A stretch of DNA of 6,695 nt from Treponema sp. (GTDB lineage Bacteria; Spirochaetota; Spirochaetia; Treponematales; Breznakiellaceae): positions 1-6,695 of the forward strand of contig JAIRMT010000057.1 in NCBI GenBank assembly GCA_031258505.1. Reading direction: 5' to 3'. Of the stretch, positions 1 through 5,030 are shown one piece after another. The position numbers and the translations under genes were made by a program. Under the pieces are notes generated by a model. It saw only the letters and a list, made by a program, of their open reading frames with translations. It did no database searches and had not been told where the DNA came from. Positions within the stretch are counted from its first letter, which is position 1, and each line of letters opens with the position of its first letter.

Positions 1-353
1 AGGAACTAACACCTCGTTCCTACAAGGAACTAACACTTCGTTCCCATAAGGAACTAGCACCTCGTTCCTAAAGGAACTAGCACCTCGTTCCTAAAGGAAC
101 TAGCACCCTGATACTAGAGGAACTGACACCTCGTTCCCATAAGGAACTAACACCTCGTTCCTTATAGGAACTGACACCCTGATACTAAAGGAACTAGCAC
201 CTCGTTCCTAAAGGAACTAGCACCCTGATACTAGAGGAACTGACACCTCGTTCCCATAAGGAACTAACACCTCGTTCCTACAAGGAACTAACACCTCGTT
301 CCTACAAGGAACTAACACCCTGATACTAGAGGAACTGACACCTCGTTCCTTAT
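1..353. repeat. Tandem array of 15 short (23-24 bp) units of two types, open at the left edge
   Basis: Units begin AGGAACT at positions 1, 25, 49, 72, 95, 118, 142, 166, 189, 212, 235, 259, 283, 307 and 330. Type A units (11 of 15) read GGAACTAACACCTCGTTCC with small variations and carry inverted arms GGAAC/GTTCC around a 9-nt centre. Type B units (starting 95, 166, 212, 307) keep the left half but replace the right half with CACCCTGATACTA, so they lose the dyad; no two B units are adjacent. Linkers between units are TACA, CATA, TAA, TAG or TTAT. A 95-bp block is repeated exactly (68-162 and 185-279), showing recent segmental duplication. The array continues past the window start and ends about 15 bp before the promoter at 369. 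It has no reading frame through it because 23- and 24-bp units mix. Whether the family is dispersed in the genome cannot be seen from here. Confidence 0.95.
68..279. repeat. Exact 95-bp direct duplication inside the tandem array
   Basis: Positions 68-162 and 185-279 are identical base for base. Each copy covers four units (A-B-A-A). The copies are offset by 117 bp and separated by a 22-bp stretch from the end of unit 7 and most of unit 8. Perfect identity over 95 bp, while single units differ from each other, points to duplication of a multi-unit block, such as unequal recombination or replication slippage, more recent than the divergence of the units. Confidence 0.95.
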
Positions 354-368
354 CCTTTGTGGGTAAAC

Positions 369-397
369 TTGTCAGAATAACACATTTGAGGTATGCT
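369..397 (+). promoter_or_regulatory. Sigma-70-type promoter of the small gene at 465
   Basis: The -35 is TTGTCA (369-374, 5/6 to consensus), the spacer is exactly 17 bp, and the -10 is TATGCT (392-397, 4/6). The predicted transcript start is near 404, giving a leader of about 60 nt before the ATG. The tandem repeat array ends about 15 bp upstream of the -35, so array units would sit where upstream activator or repressor sites usually lie. TATG...CATA (392-405) forms a short dyad over the -10 and start region. Confidence 0.7.
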
Positions 398-418
398 TAA
401 TCATACAGATCAATCAAG

Positions 419-463
419 TGGGTTATGTAACGCTGGTATGGCATATAACCCATAGGAGGTTAT
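419..463 (+). promoter_or_regulatory. 5' leader hairpin with competing pairing to the Shine-Dalgarno region
   Basis: TGGGTTAT (419-426) is perfectly complementary to ATAACCCA (445-452), an 8-bp stem extendable by a G-U and a U-A pair, with a loop of about 14 nt. The 3' strand of this stem can instead pair ATAACC (445-450) with GGTTAT (458-463), which includes the last two G of the Shine-Dalgarno AGGAGG (454-459). The two GGTTAT copies (421-426 and 458-463) therefore compete for the same partner: one fold leaves the ribosome site open and the other partly hides it. The pairings are read directly from the sequence; regulation is inference. Confidence 0.5.
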
Positions 464-464
464 T

Positions 465-803
465 ATGGCTTTTGCTGATGTATTAAAAGAAATGGCGTCC
501 AAGGCTGGAGAAGCAGCCTCAGACCTGGGCGAAAAGAGCAAGGACTTTATGAATAAGGCTGGCGCAAAGGCGCAGGACCTGGGAGAACGCGGGGTTTTGA
601 TGCTCGACATCAAACAGCTTGAGGGACAGGTCAAGAAGCTGACAGACCGTCTCGGCGTGGAAACCTACCTCAGCCTTGTTGAGGAAAAGGTGAATAGCAT
701 TACCATTGACAGCCCGAAAATCAAGGAAACCCTCAAGGAGATTAGCGCCGCAAAAGAACGCATAGAGCAGAAAAAGCTGGAACTCCAGGAACGAGGAAAT
801 TGA
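465..803 (+). CDS. Small helical, lysine/glutamate/alanine-rich protein of unknown function (112 aa)
   Basis: I do not recognise this protein's family. The start is well supported: AGGAGG at 454-459 lies 5 nt before the ATG, behind a good promoter. The 112-residue product has no signal peptide, no membrane segment and no cysteine, so it is probably cytoplasmic. Residues 1-42 form an amphipathic helical region with an internal duplication: KAGEAASDLGEK at 13-24 and KAGAKAQDLGER at 31-42, spaced 18 residues, which is five alpha-helical turns. Residues 48-63 and about 84-110 have heptad-like Leu/Ile/Val spacing (for example KQLEGQVKKLTDRLG and KERIEQKKLELQER), suggesting coiled coil. Such proteins often act as stress, granule-surface (phasin-like) or structural adaptors, but nothing here decides between these. 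It is transcribed alone and ends convergently with the kdgK operon, with a long hairpin between them. Confidence 0.8.
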   Translation: MAFADVLKEMASKAGEAASDLGEKSKDFMNKAGAKAQDLGERGVLMLDIKQLEGQVKKLTDRLGVETYLSLVEEKVNSITIDSPKIKETLKEISAAKERIEQKKLELQERGN

Positions 804-810
804 TATAAAG

Positions 811-859
811 TATTGCATGGAGCAATGCGAAGCAAAGGCGCATGACGCTCCATGCAATA
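811..859. terminator. Long perfect hairpin between convergent genes, candidate bidirectional terminator
   Basis: TATTGCATGGAGC (811-823) and GCTCCATGCAATA (847-859) are perfect 13-bp inverted repeats. Inside them, ATGCG (825-829) pairs with CGCAT (839-843), leaving a 9-nt apical loop. The element fills most of the 70-bp gap between the stop of the small + strand gene (803) and the stop of the minus-strand kinase gene (874), the expected place for a shared terminator. There is no clean T-run on either side: + strand DNA continues GCATCCCC, and on the minus strand the stem is followed by CTTTATATC, so termination would be better for the kinase operon. It could instead be an mRNA 3'-end stabiliser or a small palindromic repeat element. 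Confidence 0.6.
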
Positions 860-873
860 GCATCCCCGCGTAA

Positions 874-1896
874 TCAGCGCTGTACCCGACCAGAGGCGTC
901 GCCGCCAGCGAGTTTTTTTACTTCTTCGACAGATACTAAGTTAAAATCACCTTCAACTGAATGTTTCAGACAGCTTGCCGCAACCGCGAACTCAAGGGTG
1001 TCCGCAGAGGATAGGCCATTGAGCGCGCCGTAGATAAGCCCTGCGCCAAAACTGTCCCCGCCGCCTACGCGGTCTACGATGCGGACAGCGTATTTCCTTG
1101 AAAAGAAGAAGTCTTTGCCGTCAAAGAGCATGGCAGCCCAGTTGTTATCGTTGGCCGAAATGGATTCACGCAGAGTAATGGCGACCTGCTTGAAGCCAAA
1201 GCGCTCCACAAGAGCTGCGGCGACTTCTTTGTAGCCGTCATGGTTAATCTTGCCGGAACTTACATCGGAATTCTTCGCGTGTATGCCAAACACATCGGCG
1301 GCGTCTTCCTCATTGGCGATGCAGAGGTCAGCGTACTTAAGCAAACCGCCCATGACTTCACCAGCCTTTTCCCGCGACCAGAGATTCTTGCGGTAATTGA
1401 GGTCGCAGGAAACGGTCAGGCCCTTAGCTTTAGCGGCTTTGAGCGCGTCTAAACAGATAGCGCTCACGTTTTCACCCAGAGCCGGGGTTATGCCGGTGAA
1501 GTGGAACCATGATGCGCCGTCAAAGATTGCGTTCCAGTCAAAGTCAACGGCAGCGGCTGTGGCAATAGCGGAACCGGCGCGGTCGTAGATTACCTTTGAA
1601 GGCCGCTGGGACGCGCCTTTCTCAAGGTAATAAACGCCTATGCGCCCGCCGCCCCGGACGATCTTCGACGTGTCCACCCCGAACTGCCGCAAGTTATTCA
1701 CCGCAGCCTGGCCAATCTCGTGCTTCGGGAGCTTGGTAACAAAAGCCGCGTCCATACCAAAGTTGGCGAGCGCCACCGCGACATTCGCCTCGCCGCCGCC
1801 AAATGTGGCTTGAAACGTTGCGGCTTGCGTAAAGCGATAATAGCCCGCCGGCGCGAGACGGAGCATGATTTCTCCAAAGGTGATGATTTTGTTCAT
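874..1896 (-). CDS. kdgK: 2-keto-3-deoxygluconate kinase (PfkB/ribokinase family)
   Basis: This cytoplasmic sugar kinase (340 aa, usual length for the family) should phosphorylate 2-keto-3-deoxygluconate with ATP to KDPG, the substrate of the aldolase encoded just upstream. The N-terminus has FGEIMLRL (7-14) and the sugar-binding GGGEANVAVAL (33-43), as in KdgK-type kinases. The C-terminal PfkB signature DRVGGGDSFGAG (275-286) carries the anion-hole glycines and the catalytic Asp at about 281. The ATG at 1896 has AGAGG on the minus strand 8-9 nt upstream, right beside the TAA of the aldolase gene; the gap is only 12 bp, so the two genes form an operon with probable translational coupling. PfkB specificity cannot be proved by sequence alone (fructokinase-like relatives exist), but adjacency to a KDPG aldolase strongly favours KDG. 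Confidence 0.88.
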   Translation of the reverse strand: MNKIITFGEIMLRLAPAGYYRFTQAATFQATFGGGEANVAVALANFGMDAAFVTKLPKHEIGQAAVNNLRQFGVDTSKIVRGGGRIGVYYLEKGASQRPSKVIYDRAGSAIATAAAVDFDWNAIFDGASWFHFTGITPALGENVSAICLDALKAAKAKGLTVSCDLNYRKNLWSREKAGEVMGGLLKYADLCIANEEDAADVFGIHAKNSDVSSGKINHDGYKEVAAALVERFGFKQVAITLRESISANDNNWAAMLFDGKDFFFSRKYAVRIVDRVGGGDSFGAGLIYGALNGLSSADTLEFAVAASCLKHSVEGDFNLVSVEEVKKLAGGDASGRVQR

Positions 1897-1908
1897 ATCG
1901 TTAGCCTC

Positions 1909-2874
1909 TTATTTTTTCTGTACCAGATGAACCGCGAAACCCGCGACCTCTTCCTTAAAGTAAATAGCCGCCAAGTTCCCCTTGGCGTCGTTCTTGGCGC
2001 TTGAAGGGTCAAAGGCAACGCCTAGCCGCTCAAAATAGGCAATGGCGCGGGAGAGCGTGTTAGCGCCAATGCCGATGTGTCCATGTTTACCCAAGCCAGG
2101 GGACTTCATGAGCTCAATGCTATCGGCGGCAAAGACCGAACTGATGCCATTTTTGGTGGTAAAGCCAAAGAGCGTATTGAAGATACTCGCCGCCTTAGCC
2201 GCTTCGTCAGAGTTAGCAGTGTTGACGCCGATATGCGCCACTGACAGGCCCAGCATGGTCAGTATGGCCTCACGGCACAGCGCCGTGATTCGATCAAAGT
2301 CGCCCGCGTTGATGAGGTCGGCGCTCACCATCCACGATCCGCCGCAAGCCAGTATCTTCTCATAGGCGATGTATTTTGCGATGTTTGCCGCGTTGATTCC
2401 GCCCGTAGGCATGAACTTGAGCTTGGGATAGGGCGCGGCAATGGCTTTGATGTAATCAAGGCCGCCAGCTTGCTCGGCTGGGAAGAACTTTACCACATCA
2501 AGCCCCAGTTCCAGCGCCTGCTCAATGTCGGACGGGTTGGAACAGCCCGGCGTAACCGGAATTCCCTTCGTGATACAGTGAGACACTACCTTTGGGTTAA
2601 AGCCCGGACTGACGATGAACTTTGCGCCTGCGTTAATGGCGCGGTCAACCTGATCCACGTTCAACACCGTACCTGCCCCAAGCAATATGTCTGGCGCCTC
2701 CTTGTTTATACGGCGGATGGCTTCTTCCCCCGCCTGAGTCCTGAACGTTACCTCAGCGCAGGGAATCCCGCCCGCGATGAGCGCTTTTGCCAATGGAACC
2801 GCTTTTGCCGCATCATCAATCTTGATGACAGGCACGATTCCGATTTTACCTAATGCTTCAAACACACTATGCAT
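1909..2874 (-). CDS. eda: KDPG/KHG aldolase with fused C-terminal VOC (glyoxalase-like) domain
   Basis: The class I aldolase cleaves 2-keto-3-deoxy-6-phosphogluconate to pyruvate and glyceraldehyde-3-phosphate, and often also 4-hydroxy-2-oxoglutarate. Residues 1-210 are the aldolase barrel: AEVTFRT has catalytic Glu41 and phosphate/carboxylate-binding Arg45, GAGTVL is at 66-71, SPGFNP at 89-94, Schiff-base Lys129 lies in VKFFPAE, and TGGIN is at 157-161. Residues 212-321 form a VOC-type domain with candidate metal ligands His214, Glu254, His266 and His316. At 321 aa it is about 110 longer than the stand-alone enzyme of about 210 aa. I recall the same fusion in Firmicutes, so it is a known architecture, though the role of the VOC domain is unclear to me. 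The start at 2874 is chosen because GGAGG (complement of 2881-2885) lies 6 nt upstream and MHSVFE begins the conserved domain; a longer frame to 2922 adds 16 unsupported residues. First gene of the eda-kdgK operon; only a weak minus-strand -10 (complement of 2951-2956) was seen. Confidence 0.9.
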   Translation of the reverse strand: MHSVFEALGKIGIVPVIKIDDAAKAVPLAKALIAGGIPCAEVTFRTQAGEEAIRRINKEAPDILLGAGTVLNVDQVDRAINAGAKFIVSPGFNPKVVSHCITKGIPVTPGCSNPSDIEQALELGLDVVKFFPAEQAGGLDYIKAIAAPYPKLKFMPTGGINAANIAKYIAYEKILACGGSWMVSADLINAGDFDRITALCREAILTMLGLSVAHIGVNTANSDEAAKAASIFNTLFGFTTKNGISSVFAADSIELMKSPGLGKHGHIGIGANTLSRAIAYFERLGVAFDPSSAKNDAKGNLAAIYFKEEVAGFAVHLVQKK

Positions 2875-2971
2875 ATTCTGCCTCCGGGTTTTGATGGTAT
2901 CTGAAAAGTTCCTGTCCGGCAATCAGACATGACAGCGTTAGCAGGATAAACGCATAGAAATCAGTCGGTTC

Positions 2972-3196
2972 GTGGAAGCAGGACTTAGAGACGCTCTAAG
3001 GGAAGGCTTAGAGCGTTTCTTAACTATGCTTAAGGTCCGTATACGCGCCGGGCGGCGGGACAATTTCTATACGGCGCTGAAGTACGCCTTGTGCCGCTTT
3101 CTCCATGAAAATGGGGAGGCTTTTATCCTTTTTGTCTGGGAGATGAACCTGACAGGTGATACTTTGAATTGCTGCTTATGCCCGCCGCCGTCTTGA
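2972..3196 (+). CDS. Doubtful small ORF (74 aa) in the divergent region
   Basis: The frame is open from 2942 to a TGA at 3194-3196 and could start at GTG 2972. The translation (VEAGLRDALREGLERFL... ending in NCCLCPPPS) has a plausible helical first half but resembles no family I recognise. Against it: there is no Shine-Dalgarno before the GTG, the first part is made of the 2984-3020 inverted repeats, and the end overlaps the -35 of the alaS promoter. It is most likely chance, or a decayed remnant. Confidence 0.12.
   Translation: MEAGLRDALREGLERFLTMLKVRIRAGRRDNFYTALKYALCRFLHENGEAFILFVWEMNLTGDTLNCCLCPPPS
2984..3020. promoter_or_regulatory. Two mutually exclusive hairpins from three copies of CTTAGAG
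   Basis: Segment 1 is CTTAGAG (2984-2990), segment 2 is its complement CTCTAAG (2994-3000), and segment 3 is CTTAGAG again (3007-3013). Segments 1 and 2 can form a 7-bp stem with a 3-nt loop. Segments 2 and 3 can form a longer stem, 2987-3000 with 3007-3020, which is 14 bp with one G-U pair and a 6-nt loop (GGAAGG). This is the geometry of an attenuator or RNA switch, or, at DNA level, of clustered operator half-sites. It lies about 110 bp upstream of the eda start and 210 bp upstream of alaS. No regulator is known from the sequence. Confidence 0.5.
3101..3131 (+). terminator. Weak candidate terminator: GAAA-loop hairpin with T-rich tail
   Basis: CCAT (3103-3106) pairs with ATGG (3111-3114) around a GAAA tetraloop. 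The outer CTCC (3101-3104) can alternatively pair with GGAG (3115-3118). The sequence then runs GCTTTTATCCTTTTT. The stem is short, so termination would be weak. If real, it would end a + strand transcript that began inside the divergent region, before the alaS promoter. Confidence 0.25.
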
Positions 3197-3221
3197 CGCG
3201 ATCTTCATGCTCACCTAGTAT
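3193..3221 (+). promoter_or_regulatory. Promoter of alaS, positioned for a leaderless transcript
   Basis: The -35 is TTGACG (3193-3198, 5/6), the spacer is exactly 17 bp, and the -10 is TAGTAT (3216-3221, 4/6). Normal spacing from the -10 to +1 puts transcription start at 3228-3229, the A of the alaS ATG being 3229. No Shine-Dalgarno sequence lies between the -10 and the ATG (only TTTTTCT). The promoter match and the lack of a ribosome site support each other. Confidence 0.65.
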
Positions 3222-3228
3222 TTTTTCT

Positions 3229-5016
3229 ATGAACGCTCACGAACTTCGCTCTAAATACATTGAATTTTTTGTATCAAGGAATCATGCCCAGATTCAGGGC
3301 AAGTCCCTGCTGCCGGATAACGATCCAACCGTGCTGTTTACCACTGCGGGGATGCACCCGCTTGTGCCTTACATTCTGGGGCAGGAACATCCAGCGGGGA
3401 AGCGGCTCACCGATTACCAGAAGTGTATCCGCACCGTCGACATTGATTCGGTGGGAGATCCAAGCCACCTAACCTTCTTCGAGATGCTGGGGAACTGGTC
3501 TCTCGGCGATTATTTTAAGGAAGAGGCCATAAAGATGAGCTTTGAGTTCCTCACCTCTCCCCAGTACCTTGGTATCCCCCTTGAAAAGCTTGGCGTTACC
3601 GTGTTTGAGGGGGACGACACTGCGCCCCGCGACGAGGAATCAGCCGCTGTCTGGAAATCCCTTGGCATTCCAGAGGAACGCATTAGTTACCGGCCTTGGT
3701 CGGATAACTGGTGGGGTCCTGCCGGCGCGACTGGTCCCTGCGGGCCTGACTCAGAGATGTTTATCGACATGGGTAAGGAACCCTGCGGGCCTGACTGCTC
3801 CCCAGGTTGCTCCTGCGGGAAGTGGCTCGAAATCTGGAATGATGTGTTTATGCAGTACAACAAGACCGCAGATGGCGTGTATGAGCCGCTTACCCGCACC
3901 TGTGTAGATACGGGCATGGGTATTGAGCGAACCATCACGATCCTCAATGGTAAAAAGTCGGTGTATGACACTGATATTTTCGCGCCAATCATCGCCGCTA
4001 TTGAAAAGGCGTCGTCCCATACCTACGGCATAGACGCGGAGAAGGACAAATCCACGCGCATCATCGCCGACCACACCCGCGCCGCAACCTTTATCCTCGG
4101 CGATCCTAGAGGGGTAAGCCCATCCAATGTGGGAGCTGGCTATGTGCTGCGCCGGCTCATTCGCCGTGCCGTGCGTCATGGGCGCAAGCTCGGCATTGAG
4201 GGCATCATGCTTTCGCCCATAGCGCGGGTTATCATCGAACAACTGTCCGGCCCATACCCAGAACTTGCCCAGAACAAAGCCTTTATTATAGAAGAGTTTG
4301 ATAAGGAAGAGGCGAAATTTCTTGAGACCCTTCACAAGGGCGAGCGCGAGTTTGAGAAACTCTTGCCAAACCTGCTCAAAGACCCGCGCCGGCTCATGTC
4401 GGGAAGGCTGGCTTTCAAGCTCTATGACACCTACGGCTTCCCCATTGAGCTGACCGAAGAACTTGCCGCTGAACAGGGCATGACCGTGAATCGCGCTGAA
4501 TTCGACGATGCGTTCAAGAAACATCAGGAACTCTCCCGCGCCGGAAGTGAGCAGCGCTTCAAGGGCGGTCTGGCTGATCAGGGGGATATGTCCGTGAAGT
4601 ATCACACAGCCACTCATCTTATGCACCAGGCGCTTCGCATGGTGTTGGGAGATCATGTGGCGCAGAAAGGCTCGAACATCACTGCCGAGAGAATGCGCTT
4701 TGACTTCTCCCACGACGCCCCCATGAGCAGTGAGGAACTGGCGCGGGTTGAGGCTATCGTCAACGAGCAGATTAAACGGGACCTGCCGGTTATGATGAAC
4801 GTGATGAGTCTTGAAGAGGCAAAGGATTCCGGGGCAATCGCCCTGTTTGGGGAAAAGTATGAATCGCAGGTCAAGGTTTATACTATTGGAGACTTTTCAA
4901 AAGAAGTCTGTGGCGGCCCCCATGTGGAACGCACCGGAACGCTCGGCGTGTTCAAGATACAGAAGGAGCAGTCATCTTCCGCCGGTGTGCGACGTATCCG
5001 CGCCGTGCTTGAGTAA
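3229..5016 (+). CDS. alaS: Alanyl-tRNA synthetase, short form lacking the C-Ala domain
   Basis: It charges tRNA-Ala with alanine in the cytoplasm and edits mischarged Ser/Gly-tRNA-Ala. At 595 aa it is far shorter than the usual bacterial enzyme of about 875 aa. The class II catalytic core occupies roughly residues 1-240 (FFEMLGNWSLGDYFK, GPAGATGPCGPDSEMF), with a Cys-rich insertion CGPDCSPGCSCGKW before EIWNDVFMQY. The tRNA-recognition helical domain follows. The editing domain is present with zinc ligands HTATH (His459, His463) and CGGPH (Cys561, His565). The protein then ends about 30 residues later at VRRIRAVLE, with no linker or DHHA1/C-Ala domain. Treponema and Borrelia AlaRS are known to be of about this length, so this is a lineage form, not a truncation. 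The ATG at 3229 is chosen because MNAHELRSKYIEFF matches the family N-terminus; a TTG at 3169 would add 20 non-family residues. It heads the + strand cluster. Confidence 0.95.
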   Translation: MNAHELRSKYIEFFVSRNHAQIQGKSLLPDNDPTVLFTTAGMHPLVPYILGQEHPAGKRLTDYQKCIRTVDIDSVGDPSHLTFFEMLGNWSLGDYFKEEAIKMSFEFLTSPQYLGIPLEKLGVTVFEGDDTAPRDEESAAVWKSLGIPEERISYRPWSDNWWGPAGATGPCGPDSEMFIDMGKEPCGPDCSPGCSCGKWLEIWNDVFMQYNKTADGVYEPLTRTCVDTGMGIERTITILNGKKSVYDTDIFAPIIAAIEKASSHTYGIDAEKDKSTRIIADHTRAATFILGDPRGVSPSNVGAGYVLRRLIRRAVRHGRKLGIEGIMLSPIARVIIEQLSGPYPELAQNKAFIIEEFDKEEAKFLETLHKGEREFEKLLPNLLKDPRRLMSGRLAFKLYDTYGFPIELTEELAAEQGMTVNRAEFDDAFKKHQELSRAGSEQRFKGGLADQGDMSVKYHTATHLMHQALRMVLGDHVAQKGSNITAERMRFDFSHDAPMSSEELARVEAIVNEQIKRDLPVMMNVMSLEEAKDSGAIALFGEKYESQVKVYTIGDFSKEVCGGPHVERTGTLGVFKIQKEQSSSAGVRRIRAVLE

Positions 5017-5030
5017 AAAGGAGAAAGAAA

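Larger units (their letters stand above)
2875..3228. other. Divergent intergenic region (354 bp), no convincing gene, rich in inverted repeats
   Basis: This gap separates the minus-strand eda-kdgK operon from the + strand alaS cluster and must hold both promoters. It contains competing hairpins at 2984-3020, a 7-bp inverted repeat CCGTATA/TATACGG (3037-3043 and 3068-3074) around a GC-rich loop, a hairpin with GAAA loop and T-rich tail (3101-3131), an odd palindrome ACCTGACAGGT (3147-3157), and the alaS promoter (3193-3221). The density of structure would fit regulatory DNA or a small + strand RNA. The sequence matches no RNA family I can name. Confidence 0.6.

Noticed and set aside
1..353. 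CRISPR array
   Set aside because: Units repeat with no unique spacers; linkers are only a few bases and recur.
787..796. AGGAACGAGG at the 3' end of the small gene equals the reverse complement of a repeat arm
   Set aside because: A single 10-bp match inside a coding sequence can be chance; no flanking repeat sequence follows.
2875..2922. Longer start for the aldolase at 2922
   Set aside because: It adds 16 residues before the conserved domain; the ATG at 2874 has GGAGG 6 nt upstream.
3036..3175. Minus-strand frame through the divergent region (ends GAYTDLKHS)
   Set aside because: Only 27 codons from its sole ATG, with no Shine-Dalgarno and no family resemblance; likely chance.
3141..3215. 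SRP RNA-like stretch (GAACCTGACAGGT followed by GCTGC)
   Set aside because: The diagnostic GGAAGGAAGCAGC core is absent and the expected hairpin is not formed.
3169..3228. Upstream TTG start for alaS adding 20 residues
   Set aside because: The added residues do not look like the AlaRS N-terminus, only a weak AGGTGA precedes it, and the -10 at 3216 lies downstream of it.
3751..4713. 320-aa open frame on the minus strand opposite alaS
   Set aside because: It lies wholly inside a certain gene, resembles no family, and long antisense frames are common opposite GC-biased codons.
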